Shown here one piece after another: positions 25,989 to 34,680 of a DNA stretch of 64,000 nt. Origin of the DNA: an uncultured Alphaproteobacteria bacterium. Lineage in GTDB: Bacteria > Pseudomonadota > Alphaproteobacteria > MPNO01 > UBA2964. Location of the stretch: the NCBI GenBank assembly GCA_951812775.1, contig OX638326.1:1190335-1254334 (forward strand), given 5' to 3'. A program made the position numbers and the translations under genes. Position 1 is the stretch's first letter. Each line of letters starts with the position of its first letter. The notes under the pieces were generated by a model that was not told the DNA's origin, ran no database searches, and saw only the letters and a program-made list of their open reading frames with translations.

Positions 25989-26501
25989 ATGTCGGACGAG
26001 CTAACCGGTAGCCTCATTATCAAGGCGGTTAAGGAAAGCGGTGTCAAAACCGTGTTGACCGTTCCGGACAAAACAACTGCAAGTGGATTACTCCGTCCAA
26101 TTTCAATGGATACGGAGCTACGACACATAAGCACCTGCAAAGAAGATGAAACAATTGGGATTAGTGCCGCGCTTTCCTACAGCGGAGAACGCTCCCTGAT
26201 TTTGATCCAGTACACTGGATTACTATATTCCATGAATGCCATTCGGGCCGTTGCCGTCGAATATCAATCCCCGATCTGTTTAATGGTCGGGTTGTTGGGA
26301 AAAGAACCCGGCGTCCCCCCTACTGAGTCCAAACGATATGGCGTCAGAATTATTGAGCCAATTTTAGACGCTATGGGCATCGCTCGGCATATTATCGAAA
26401 CCGACGACGATATCGAAAAAATTTCACCTGCCATTAACAATGCCTATGAAACATCCACACCCGTCGCGATGCTCATCGGCCGTCCCCCATTAGCATCATG
26501 A
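25989..26501 (+). CDS. ThDP-dependent decarboxylase, alpha (N-terminal/PYR) subunit, ComD-like
   Basis: A 170-residue stand-alone PYR domain with the catalytic glutamate region CKEDETIGISAALSYSG near residue 50. It matches the size and motif of ComD, the alpha subunit of sulfopyruvate decarboxylase, and the N-terminal half of phosphonopyruvate decarboxylase. The start at 25989 (MSDELTGSLIIKAVKESGVK) is preferred; the open frame continues upstream through non-family sequence. The stop overlaps the next gene by 4 bp (ATGA), so the subunits are co-translated. The substrate (a 2-oxo acid) is unproven. Confidence 0.82.
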   Translation: MSDELTGSLIIKAVKESGVKTVLTVPDKTTASGLLRPISMDTELRHISTCKEDETIGISAALSYSGERSLILIQYTGLLYSMNAIRAVAVEYQSPICLMVGLLGKEPGVPPTESKRYGVRIIEPILDAMGIARHIIETDDDIEKISPAINNAYETSTPVAMLIGRPPLAS

Positions 26502-27067
26502 TCAAACGCGATGAATGCCTGAAATCACTGGTGTCGAAAATTGCTGAGGACGAAATCGTCGTCGCCGCATACACAACTGCCTTTGAGCTGGATGCTATCA
26601 GGCCCAGCCCACTGAACTATATTTCTTCGGGGGCGATGGGCCTAACGTCTTCGCATGCTCTCGGATTTGCGCTCGCCTGGCCCGACCGGCGGATCATTTT
26701 ACTCGATGGCGATGGTAGTCTGCTGATGAATTTGGGATGTCTCGTTACCACCGCCAACGCAGCACCCAGGAACCTCATTCACATTGTTTTTGAAAACGGT
26801 ACTTATGAAGCGAATGGCGGCCATCCAATTCCAGGGCAGGATAGCGTTAATTTCGCGGGTATGGCGGACTCGGCCGGTTACAACAATTGCCATGAAATTT
26901 CTGATATGGCCGGATTTGAAAGCAGCATTGGCAGTATTTTACAGGAAGAGGGCCCAACCTTCGTAACGATCAAGTGTGAGACCGGTGAAGAATATCCTCA
27001 GGATTATCGATATATGCATAGTGCCGGGCTCCGCCAACGTTTCGCAGATGCCGTCAAAGATTTCTGA
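26498..27067 (+). CDS. ThDP-dependent decarboxylase, beta (PP/ThDP-binding) subunit, ComE-like
   Basis: A 189-residue ThDP-binding subunit. The motif GDGSLLMNLGCLVTTANAAP...VFENGTYEANGG (about residues 70-110) is the GDG-x(24-27)-N signature that binds Mg-diphosphate. Size fits ComE, which pairs with the ComD-like product encoded immediately upstream. Together they should decarboxylate a 2-oxo acid to an aldehyde. In the neighbourhood of a TauD-type dioxygenase and a flavoprotein, a sulfonate or similar acid route is possible (inference). Confidence 0.85.
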   Translation: MIKRDECLKSLVSKIAEDEIVVAAYTTAFELDAIRPSPLNYISSGAMGLTSSHALGFALAWPDRRIILLDGDGSLLMNLGCLVTTANAAPRNLIHIVFENGTYEANGGHPIPGQDSVNFAGMADSAGYNNCHEISDMAGFESSIGSILQEEGPTFVTIKCETGEEYPQDYRYMHSAGLRQRFADAVKDF

Positions 27068-27111
27068 TAGCTCGTCAGGGCGCCTCTCACTCGTTAGGCA
27101 AAGGGAAATTC

Positions 27112-27579
27112 ATGACACTGGAAGTTCGTCGCGTTGTTACAGGGCATGACAAGAACGGAAGAGCTCACGTTGCAATCGATGAGTTGTCTGACAACGTTAT
27201 TTCACGTCGCGCCGGTCAACAGAGCACAGTTATTTGGGCGACAGACCAGACTCCAGCTGATCTAACGGCGTTGAACGATATCTCGGCAGATGTCGAAGCA
27301 ACAACCGTGCCAAATGGAACAGTCTTCCGTATCTCCCGATTCGAACCCGGTGTTGCGCCACGAAATCATCGTACAGCCAGCCTGGACTATGCTGTTGTGA
27401 TGTCGGGCGCGATTGATATGGAACTCGACGATGGCGAAGTCGTACACTTAAAGGCTGGAGATGTCCTTGTGCAGCGCGGTACCGTCCATAACTGGACAAA
27501 CCCTGGCACTGAACCTTGTATGATCGCCTTTATTCTTATGGCGGCACCCCTTCCGGAAGAACTTGCCGCCGAAGGATAG
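27112..27579 (+). CDS. Cupin-domain protein
   Basis: A 155-residue single-cupin protein: GVAPRNHRTASLDYAVVMSG (first motif, with the Arg-Asn-His ligand region), then DVLVQRGTVHNWTNPG (second motif with the terminal His). The fold suits binding of a carboxylate or a metal; the enzymatic role is unclear. Third gene of the ThDP-flavoprotein operon, so it may process or sense the same acid. Confidence 0.8.
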   Translation: MTLEVRRVVTGHDKNGRAHVAIDELSDNVISRRAGQQSTVIWATDQTPADLTALNDISADVEATTVPNGTVFRISRFEPGVAPRNHRTASLDYAVVMSGAIDMELDDGEVVHLKAGDVLVQRGTVHNWTNPGTEPCMIAFILMAAPLPEELAAEG

Positions 27580-27625
27580 AACGGACACACCAGAGACAAA
27601 TAATTTCTAATTGGAGACCCAAGTA

Positions 27626-29101
27626 ATGGCCGACGTAAAAAAGTATGAAACAGAAATTGCAATAATTGGCTCAGGTGGTGCCGGAATTGCAGCAGGGATC
27701 GAAGCGCGTGATGCAGGTGCCAGCGTAATTGTGTTTGAAAAGTCTGCTGAGCTTGGCGGTGCCGCAGCCATATCCGGTGGTGGGTGTTGCATTGTGGGAT
27801 CTCCAGTCCAGAAAGCAGCCGGGATTGAAGACACCCCCGATCTCGCCTTTGATGACTGGGTTAAATGGGGCGGCCTGTCAACAGACGTGGTTTGGGCACG
27901 CTATTACATCGAACATAGTTTGCACGACCTTTACCACTGGGCGGAGAAGTTCGGTGTCAAATGGATCGATATGAAACCCCAGGAGGGTAATTCAGTTAAA
28001 CGTTGGACACGCCCCGAACGCAACGGACTTGGGCTCATGACACACTTGACTAAGGGCTTCCGTGATAAAGGGGGAGAAATCGTCACAAATACTGAAATCA
28101 AATCGATCAAAATGAATGGTGATAAGGCTATTGGCTTTACAGGCACCAATTCTGAAACCGGGGATGAAGTCGACGTCACTTGCAAAACTGTTGTCGTGAC
28201 GACTGGTGGTTTCAACTCAAACATTGAGATGGTGTTGGAAGTGCGCCCCGAACTCAAGGGCTTCAAGGTTATGGAAGGGTCAGGCCGTGGCTCGACCGGG
28301 TCGGGACATAAGATGGTGACCGATGTGGGCGGCTATCTGACTCACATGGAAAATGTCTGGTTCTATGTCTACTCGACACCAGACTATAGAGATCCTGACG
28401 AAAAGCGTGGCCTGGTTTGCCGCCATATCCCCGGCTATATCTGGGTGAACCAGCAGGGCAAACGCTTCCATAACGAAGCGCTTTCAGGCGGCAATTCAGC
28501 GAGTCCGGCAATGCTCGCGCAAGACCCACCGCATGCCTGGGCGATTGTTGACACACCAATGAAAGCCAACCTTGAGATCGCCGACCCGTACTATCGTGAA
28601 GGCGATAAAATCGTCCGGGAGAAGGTCGAAGAGCTCCTGGCCAACTCACCCTATATCAAGAGCTCCGACACATTGGAGGGTCTTGCCAAGGAAATCGGTG
28701 TAGATGAGGCAACCTTCCTGGGCGAAATAGAGCGCTACAACGATGCCTGTAACAAAGGTCTCGACAACGAACCTGACTTTGGCAAGCCACTCGGTATGTC
28801 AAAACCGTTCGATACTGCGCCCTACTACGCGCTGCAGTTCTTTCCCACGGCCCGCAAGAATTTTGGTGGCATCAAAACCGATATCAAATGCCGGGTGCTT
28901 AACAAGCATTTTGAACCAATCGAAGGTCTATTTGCCGCTGGCGAAGCTTGCGGCATGGCGGGAGGCCATATCAATGGTCGCGCCGGTCTCGAGGGCACAA
29001 TGCTTGGCCCATCAGTCTTCAGTGGCCGAGTAGCCGGTGGTTGGGCCGCCAACGAAGCAGGTCATGGCGACGGCTTTATTGGAAAACCCAACCGACCTTG
29101 A
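27626..29101 (+). CDS. FAD-dependent oxidoreductase (fumarate reductase/ketosteroid-dehydrogenase-like)
   Basis: A 491-residue flavoprotein. The FAD dinucleotide motif GSGGAGIAAGIEARDAG is at the N-terminus (residues ~14-30). The end AAGEACGMAGGHINGRAGLEGTMLG is the FAD_binding_2 C-terminal motif. It lacks a signal peptide and the heme domain of shewanella-type fumarate reductases. It may dehydrogenate a carboxylic or enoic acid, but the substrate is not readable. GGAG precedes the ATG at 27626. Last gene of the operon; it converges on rhlE with a 7-bp gap. Confidence 0.88.
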   Translation: MADVKKYETEIAIIGSGGAGIAAGIEARDAGASVIVFEKSAELGGAAAISGGGCCIVGSPVQKAAGIEDTPDLAFDDWVKWGGLSTDVVWARYYIEHSLHDLYHWAEKFGVKWIDMKPQEGNSVKRWTRPERNGLGLMTHLTKGFRDKGGEIVTNTEIKSIKMNGDKAIGFTGTNSETGDEVDVTCKTVVVTTGGFNSNIEMVLEVRPELKGFKVMEGSGRGSTGSGHKMVTDVGGYLTHMENVWFYVYSTPDYRDPDEKRGLVCRHIPGYIWVNQQGKRFHNEALSGGNSASPAMLAQDPPHAWAIVDTPMKANLEIADPYYREGDKIVREKVEELLANSPYIKSSDTLEGLAKEIGVDEATFLGEIERYNDACNKGLDNEPDFGKPLGMSKPFDTAPYYALQFFPTARKNFGGIKTDIKCRVLNKHFEPIEGLFAAGEACGMAGGHINGRAGLEGTMLGPSVFSGRVAGGWAANEAGHGDGFIGKPNRP

Positions 29102-29108
29102 TCAGCCC

Positions 29109-30410
29109 TTAGGCCGCTTTGCGCGCCTGCGTTTGGCGATTACCGCCACGGTTGGGATTACCCGGTCCTTTTCGGTGACCTGCGCCCCGACCACTACGAT
29201 GGCGGGTTTTCTTGGGTTTTTGCCCGGGACGGCCACGATTGTTGCGGGATTTCGTTGGTGGTTTTACAGGTTCACCAACCGGCTCCTCACCGATGACTGT
29301 TAGTTTGCTGCCAATAAGTTTTTCGATGTCACGCAGATACAGCCTTTCAGTCCCGTCGCAGAACGAAATTGCCGCACCATTGGCACCAGCACGCGCCGTT
29401 CTACCAATCCGGTGAACATAGCTCTCTGGTTCATTTGGCAGCTCAAAATTAATGACATGTGTTATGCCGTCCACATCTATGCCGCGGGCGGCAATATCGG
29501 TCGCAACCAATACTCTTATGTCCCCGTTGCGAAACCGCTTTAGCGCTCGCTGTCTGGCGCCTTGGGATTTGTTGCCGTGCATGGCATCAGCCTCAATTCC
29601 AGCTTTGGTAAGCTGCATCGCAACCCGATTTGCCCGATGCTTGGTTCGAGAAAATACAATTACACGGGCAAATGTCGGATCGGATAATACATCTTCAAGC
29701 AGTTTCCGTTTATCGCCCGAAGCGACGTGATGAACACATTGTTTGATCCGCTCAACCGGAGTTGCCTGTGGCGTTACTTCAACACGGACTGGCTTGTAGA
29801 GAAGGTCTTGAGAAAGCTTGCCAACTTCACCTGGCATCGTCGCCGAAAACAACAATGACTGACGTTCTTGTGGCAACGCCGCGATAATTTTCCGAACATC
29901 TCGGACAAACCCCATATCGAGCATGCGATCGGCTTCGTCGAGAACAAGATATTTTACGTCGCCAAGCCTAACGATTTTCTGTTGCATGAGATCAAGCAGC
30001 CGGCCTGGTGTCGCAACAAGAATGTCAACACCGCGATGCATAGCGGTTACCTGTGCTTTTTGACTAACACCGCCAAATATTACTGTGTGGCGGAGATGCA
30101 TATATTTGCTGTATAGCCGAAATTCTTCACCAATCTGGATCGCCAGTTCGCGGGTCGGGGCAAGAACCAGTGCACGAGGGTTACGTGACTTGTTACTTAC
30201 CTCTCCCTTGGCCAGATTGTGGAGGATGGGTAGCGCAAAGGCAGCCGTCTTGCCGGTGCCAGTCTGCGCAATACCGAGCATATCCCGGCCTCGCAGAAGA
30301 TCGGGAATAGATCGGGCTTGAATAGGTGTCGGGGTAGAATGCTTGCGTTCTTTTAACGCACGTTGGATCGGTTCGGCCAAGCCAAATTCCGAAAAATTAC
30401 TAATACTCAC
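29109..30410 (-). CDS. rhlE: DEAD-box RNA helicase RhlE
   Basis: A 433-residue helicase. The Q-motif is FGLAEPIQRALKERKHSTPTPIQ, motif I AQTGTGKT, motif II VLDEAD, motif III SAT, motif V ATDIAARGID and motif VI HRIGRTARAG. A Gly/Arg/Lys-rich tail from about residue 385 should bind RNA. The open frame is longer (to 30572), but family sequence begins at the GTG at 30410, preceded by AAGGA at 7 bp. RhlE types assist RNA unwinding and ribosome assembly. The 300-bp upstream gap holds no other gene I can support. Confidence 0.94.
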   Translation of the reverse strand: MSISNFSEFGLAEPIQRALKERKHSTPTPIQARSIPDLLRGRDMLGIAQTGTGKTAAFALPILHNLAKGEVSNKSRNPRALVLAPTRELAIQIGEEFRLYSKYMHLRHTVIFGGVSQKAQVTAMHRGVDILVATPGRLLDLMQQKIVRLGDVKYLVLDEADRMLDMGFVRDVRKIIAALPQERQSLLFSATMPGEVGKLSQDLLYKPVRVEVTPQATPVERIKQCVHHVASGDKRKLLEDVLSDPTFARVIVFSRTKHRANRVAMQLTKAGIEADAMHGNKSQGARQRALKRFRNGDIRVLVATDIAARGIDVDGITHVINFELPNEPESYVHRIGRTARAGANGAAISFCDGTERLYLRDIEKLIGSKLTVIGEEPVGEPVKPPTKSRNNRGRPGQKPKKTRHRSGRGAGHRKGPGNPNRGGNRQTQARKAA

Positions 30411-30709
30411 TACTAGATTCCTTATATGCCAAGAGACGTGTACAGCGTAATCGCCGCAAACGATTTCTGGCGTTTGACCCTGCTCCAGGCGCGGCCGGAA
30501 CGGGTTGATTTTTTGATTATTGGTCCCGGGACGTGGCACCCAATTCAGGTGCTTCGCGCTATCGAGAGACAATCAACAAGGGGTAAATGGGCCCTTATCC
30601 CGAAAATGTCAAGAAAATCAATTTTTTATGCGTCATAAATCTGCCTACGCAGTTCACAAGTCGCAGAACCAATTTCAGCAAACAGGTCTCTTTCTAGCCC
30701 AACGCTCCG

Positions 30710-31474
30710 TTACCTAAGCGAACAACCCGACCCTTGTTTTCGATACGGTCGATTACATTCCCAGCCATTTCCAGAGAAATTGAGATGAGCATTCTTTGGT
30801 ATCTTCACTAAAGAACATACTTTGCCATTTGCGGTATAGCCACGCTCGCATTTCCATCCTTTCCCATATGAAGAATCCACAAAATAAGCGTTGGCAGGAA
30901 CAGCAACGGCGATACATTTGTTTTTGGTCGCTCGAAATCCGCGTTCGCATTTCCAGCTATCACCACCGGATCGCAGATAACCATTCTTCGGAACTCTGAC
31001 AACGAGGCAACTACCGTTATTTTCCCGAAAGCCTCTGTTGCATTCCCATGCCCGCCCTATGGTCGACGTGCTCAAAAAGGCATTTTTTGGAACTTTCACA
31101 GGACGACAACGACGGTCATCATCTATAAAACCGCGCTTGCATTTCCAGCCATCACCCGAAGCATTCAGGAATCCGTTTGTCGGTACTTTGATTGCGAGAC
31201 AACGTTCACTGACGTTTTGGAACCCGTGATTACATTCCCATATCCGCCCATATCGCGACTTCGTCGCATACGCATTTTTCGGTACCTTTACAGCTTCACA
31301 TGTCTTATTAACTTCGGTGAAACCGCGATTGCATTCCCATCCTCCGCCAAAGGTTTTCGGACTGGCATTCTTGGGTATAGTCGCCGCGTTCGCGGGTAGC
31401 GCGAAAAACGCAAAAATCATCGCTAAATTAGTGACATTCTTTAAAAGCCTATACATTCCTGGAACATTATTCAT
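30710..31474 (-). CDS. Secreted protein with seven Cys-containing ~32-residue repeats
   Basis: A 254-residue exported protein: signal peptide around residues 7-30 (hydrophobic MIFAFFALPANA), then seven tandem repeats of the form VPKNAxL...WxCxRGF...C. Each has a W-x-C followed ten or so residues later by a second Cys, suggesting one disulfide per repeat. Repeat lengths alternate: the first is 32, then 33, 31, 33, 31, 33, 31. The longer ones share an extra two residues before the Trp (e.g. SRYGRIWEC). This suggests growth by duplication of a two-repeat unit. AAGGAAA precedes the ATG. I know no function; the repeat resembles those seen in exported proteins of other marine Proteobacteria. Monocistronic by position. 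Confidence 0.85.
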   Translation of the reverse strand: MNNVPGMYRLLKNVTNLAMIFAFFALPANAATIPKNASPKTFGGGWECNRGFTEVNKTCEAVKVPKNAYATKSRYGRIWECNHGFQNVSERCLAIKVPTNGFLNASGDGWKCKRGFIDDDRRCRPVKVPKNAFLSTSTIGRAWECNRGFRENNGSCLVVRVPKNGYLRSGGDSWKCERGFRATKNKCIAVAVPANAYFVDSSYGKGWKCERGYTANGKVCSLVKIPKNAHLNFSGNGWECNRPYRKQGSGCSLR

Positions 31475-31752
31475 TGATTTTCCTTAGGACAAAAAGCCGC
31501 TCAAACAGCGAATGGAATGACCGGAAACAAGCCCCCATTCCTCGCAAAGCGAGACATGGTTATGTTTTTGAGGAAAGAGAAAGCAAGCTAAAACGGAGGT
31601 TAATGGGTAAATCCGTTTTTGGTGACTTGACTACGCGCTCCCTTTCACCGGGATACAACGTAGTAAGCGATTCTGTTTCTATCCTGAATGCTTGCTGTAC
31701 AGCCGGGCATCGATCCACTAAGAATGGGCTATTCCCTAATGACAGGAAGCCA
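31475..31752. other. Intergenic region
   Basis: About 280 bp between the divergent repeat-protein gene and the small basic-protein gene. The open frame through it (from 31474) has no family sequence; I see no RNA gene or strong hairpin. Confidence 0.4.
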
Positions 31753-31899
31753 ATGGCCCGCAAAACAAATTATGGCTTTGAGCGCCGCGAACGCGAAAAA
31801 GCGCGAGCGCAAAAAAAGGCTGACCGCCAACGCGCAAAACAGGAAAAATCTGACGAACGAAAAGCTGCAGAAGGTGACCAACAACCCATCGACGAGTAG
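31753..31899 (+). CDS. Small basic protein
   Basis: A 48-residue protein, MARKTNYGFERREREKARAQ, then a K/R/E-rich single helix (KKADRQRAKQEKSDERK), ending GDQQPIDE. AGGAAGCC precedes the ATG. Very similar short proteins recur in alphaproteobacterial genomes as conserved hypotheticals. The charged helix could be a coiled coil or bind RNA; unknown. The open frame extends further upstream, but that part is unlike the family. Confidence 0.6.
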   Translation: MARKTNYGFERREREKARAQKKADRQRAKQEKSDERKAAEGDQQPIDE

Positions 31900-31905
31900 T
31901 AACGG

Positions 31906-32409
31906 TCAGCCGTCATCCTGATTCTCAAAGCTACGCGTGTGCAGACGCCGGAATAGTTCGAATAGAAAAGCAGCCGACAGGCCGAACAAAAGCAATCCGT
32001 TTGCGGCACAAATTCCGGACAGAATGCGCCATTGTTTTGGTAGCGTCACATCGCCGTACCCCAATGTCGTGAGAGTCGCGAAAGAAAAGTAAACCGCTGC
32101 TTCCAGCGTCGCACACAAATCCAGCCATACAAATGCCAAGGCCCACATCCACACACCGACGACATTGGCGACAAGCAGCCAAATCGACACTGCTGTTAAT
32201 ACGATAATCGTCTTGTAGTCATGTGGAGGCAGGGATAGCCATGGGCGGGATAGTCGAAGAACACGGATTGCGACAACAATAAATCCTGCCGCCGCCGCCA
32301 TTGTCAAAGACACGACAAAAAAACCTAATATCAACTGGGACGTCATCGTTACGCTCTCAACTTGCGGTATCTCAAAATTATGATCGTTGTCATTAGATGA
32401 TTTCGCCAA
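31906..32409 (-). CDS. Two-helix potassium-channel-type protein
   Basis: A 167-residue inner-membrane protein. Four hydrophobic segments are visible (about residues 24-50, 68-95, 103-112 as pore helix, 130-152). The selectivity-filter motif TLGYGD follows the pore helix FSFATLT, as in K+ channels of the KcsA/Ion_trans_2 class. No RCK or cyclic-nucleotide domain. The gene is convergent with the small basic-protein gene and divergent from an ABC ATPase gene 20 bp away. Confidence 0.82.
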   Translation of the reverse strand: MAKSSNDNDHNFEIPQVESVTMTSQLILGFFVVSLTMAAAAGFIVVAIRVLRLSRPWLSLPPHDYKTIIVLTAVSIWLLVANVVGVWMWALAFVWLDLCATLEAAVYFSFATLTTLGYGDVTLPKQWRILSGICAANGLLLFGLSAAFLFELFRRLHTRSFENQDDG

Positions 32410-32429
32410 CGCAAATGTTGGGGTAATTT

Positions 32430-33212
32430 ATGACCACTATGTCTGAAACTGACACTCCAATATTGAGCGTTTCGGGGCTCCAAAAAAGTTTTGCCGACAA
32501 CCATGTCCTGAAAGACATGAAGCTGGATGTCGCCAAGGGTGAAGCCATTACCATAATTGGCACATCAGGCTGCGGAAAATCCCTGTTCTTCAAATGCCTG
32601 CAGGATTTGATCGCGCCAGACAGGGGGACGATTAAAATCAATGGTCAAAATTTACGCGACATGTCGACCCAGAAACGGAAAGAATATGAAAACAGTCGCA
32701 GCGTCCTGTTTCAGTATGGCGGTCTGTTTGACAGCTTAAAAGTCTGGGAAAATATCTGCTTCCTCCAAACCAACCTAAACGAACTTTCTAAAACAGAAGC
32801 GCGACAGGTCGCCGTAGAGAAACTGGCCATCGTCGGATTGCCTGCTGACGTTTGCGATCTCTACCCCGGTGATCTTTCTGGTGGCATGCAAAAACGGGTC
32901 GGATTCGCCCGCGCGATTGCCAATGACCCCGAAATTCTATTTCTCGATGAACCCACCGCAGGCCTCGACCCGATAATGAGCAATGAGATCTCTCGCTTCA
33001 TCGCCGAGAGTGTTTCAGCGCTCGGGGCGACGACAATCTCAATATCGAGTGATCTCAACACTGTTGAACGAATTTCAGATCGCGTCGCGATGATCCACGA
33101 CGGACGAATAGAGTGGGACGGTCCCACTGACCGGCTATATTCTTCCGGAAATGACTGTGTCCATCAGTTCGTCAATAAGCTCGCAGATGGGCCCATTACC
33201 GTAGGCATATAA
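32430..33212 (+). CDS. ABC ATPase of the MlaF/Ttg2A type, orphan
   Basis: A 260-residue ATPase: Walker A GTSGCGKS, Q-loop LFQYGGLFDSLKVWENI, signature LSGGMQKRV and Walker B ILFLDEPTAGLDP. The QxGGLFDSLxVxxNI block is typical of MlaF, the ATPase for phospholipid trafficking. The permease (MlaE), MCE (MlaD) and MlaC genes that normally adjoin are absent here, so its partner must be encoded elsewhere. No ABC partner lies nearby. Confidence 0.82.
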   Translation: MTTMSETDTPILSVSGLQKSFADNHVLKDMKLDVAKGEAITIIGTSGCGKSLFFKCLQDLIAPDRGTIKINGQNLRDMSTQKRKEYENSRSVLFQYGGLFDSLKVWENICFLQTNLNELSKTEARQVAVEKLAIVGLPADVCDLYPGDLSGGMQKRVGFARAIANDPEILFLDEPTAGLDPIMSNEISRFIAESVSALGATTISISSDLNTVERISDRVAMIHDGRIEWDGPTDRLYSSGNDCVHQFVNKLADGPITVGI

Positions 33213-33299
33213 AGCGAATCCCTCGTTAGCTTAATTAAGTGTATTGGCTGGGTATTTCTCCGAGCAATTGTTGTATATTCGGGTGGCTAGCGTGGCTGA

Positions 33300-33330
33300 C
33301 TGCGTTTCTATAAGTTGAACGCAGTTCTTT
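33300..33330 (+). terminator. Possible terminator before MFS gene
   Basis: A 7-bp stem (33300-33306 with 33318-33324), loop of 11, followed by TTCTTT. It lies just before the MFS start, so it could end transcription from the MlaF-like gene. Weak by stem length. Confidence 0.35.
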
Positions 33331-33345
33331 AACAGCAGTCGCCTC

Positions 33346-34599
33346 ATGCCCGATACAACCAGCCACCCTGGATATACCAGCGCCCAGACGATATCCGTCC
33401 TGACTGGTGCCGGCACCATGCTGACCATGAGCATGGGCATGCGTCAGAGTTTTGGGCTGTTTGTTACGCCCGTGACGCAGGATTTGGGGATTTCAGTAGC
33501 CGATTTTACGCTCGCAATCGCCATTCAAAATTTTACATGGGGCCTGACACAACCGTTGATCGGCGCATTTGCTGACAGATTCGGCTGCCGCATGATGACC
33601 ATCCTTGGGTCCCTTCTCTATGCAGCCGGACTAGGAGTCACCATGATCGCTGAGGGCCCGATCGCTCTGTGGATCGGCCTGGGCGTCATGGTGGGGCTGG
33701 CACTCGCCTGTACCGGCCTAAGTCTTGCCCTCGCAGCTTCAGCGCGGGCGGTATCGCCTCTTAAACGGAGCGTGACACTGGGCACGATATCCGCAGCCGG
33801 GTCGATCGGAACCTTTATCACCGCCCCGCTAGCTCAAGGCCTAATTGACAGTGATGGCTGGCTGTTGGCGATGGTCGGGTTTCTTGGACTCTGCGTGGTC
33901 ATGATCCCGGCAGCTTTTTTCACCGGTGCGGGAGATAAAACAGAACAGCAGATGGCAAAAATCGCTGCTGGCTCAGAAGCCAGTATGTCGCTCAAAGAGG
34001 TTCTGATCGAAGCCTGGAACCATAAAGGCTACGTCACCATGGCGGTGGCGTACTTCGTCTGTGGATTGCAGCTTATTTTTATCGCTGCCCACCTGCCCGC
34101 CTATCTGGAAATATGCGGTCAATCACCGACACTCAGCGCTCAGGCACTAGGTGTCATCGGGGGCTTTAATGCGATCGGGTGTTATATTCTGGGATGGATG
34201 GGTGGCAGATACCCCAAGCACTATTTACTTGGCGGGGTCTATATACTGCGATCCGCCTTTATCGTGGTCTATTTCCTACTTCCTGCAACACCCACGACAA
34301 CACTGATCTTCGCGGCTGTAATGGGTCTTCTGTGGCTCGGCGTCGCCCCCTTGGTAACAGGGTTGGTTGGTCAGATATTTGGCCTTCGCAATGTAGCGAC
34401 ACTTACCGGTGTCGCATTCTTCTGCCATCAGACAGGCTCCTTTGTAGGTGCATGGGGCGCCGGCCTCCTGTTCGATGCGATGGGCAATTATGACCTCGCC
34501 TGGCAGATTGGGGTCACAATCGGCGTAACGGCAGGTATGTGTCAGCTCTTCATGAATGACAAACCAACCCCTCGCATGGGCGGGGCCGTTCCGGCATGA
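33346..34599 (+). CDS. MFS transporter (OxlT/monocarboxylate-like)
   Basis: A 417-residue protein with 12 hydrophobic segments; the loop between helices 2 and 3 has GAFADRFGCR, an MFS D-R-x-G motif. The first helix contains TGAGTMLTMSMGMRQSFGLF, a block seen in oxalate/formate-antiporter and monocarboxylate carriers. Substrate is probably an organic acid; not shown. Starts after a 133-bp gap from the MlaF-like gene and converges on the decarboxylase-like gene. Confidence 0.88.
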   Translation: MPDTTSHPGYTSAQTISVLTGAGTMLTMSMGMRQSFGLFVTPVTQDLGISVADFTLAIAIQNFTWGLTQPLIGAFADRFGCRMMTILGSLLYAAGLGVTMIAEGPIALWIGLGVMVGLALACTGLSLALAASARAVSPLKRSVTLGTISAAGSIGTFITAPLAQGLIDSDGWLLAMVGFLGLCVVMIPAAFFTGAGDKTEQQMAKIAAGSEASMSLKEVLIEAWNHKGYVTMAVAYFVCGLQLIFIAAHLPAYLEICGQSPTLSAQALGVIGGFNAIGCYILGWMGGRYPKHYLLGGVYILRSAFIVVYFLLPATPTTTLIFAAVMGLLWLGVAPLVTGLVGQIFGLRNVATLTGVAFFCHQTGSFVGAWGAGLLFDAMGNYDLAWQIGVTIGVTAGMCQLFMNDKPTPRMGGAVPA

Positions 34600-34680
34600 A
34601 CCTGCAACCAAGCTGGAACGACCACGTGCATGTCCTGTCATCAGGGTTAGACCGTTACTTTTGTGGACACCCGTCTTTGA

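Noticed and set aside
25730-26140. Minus-strand frame in the AT-rich gap and comD-like gene
   Set aside because: Overlaps the start of a certain gene and has AT-driven composition only.
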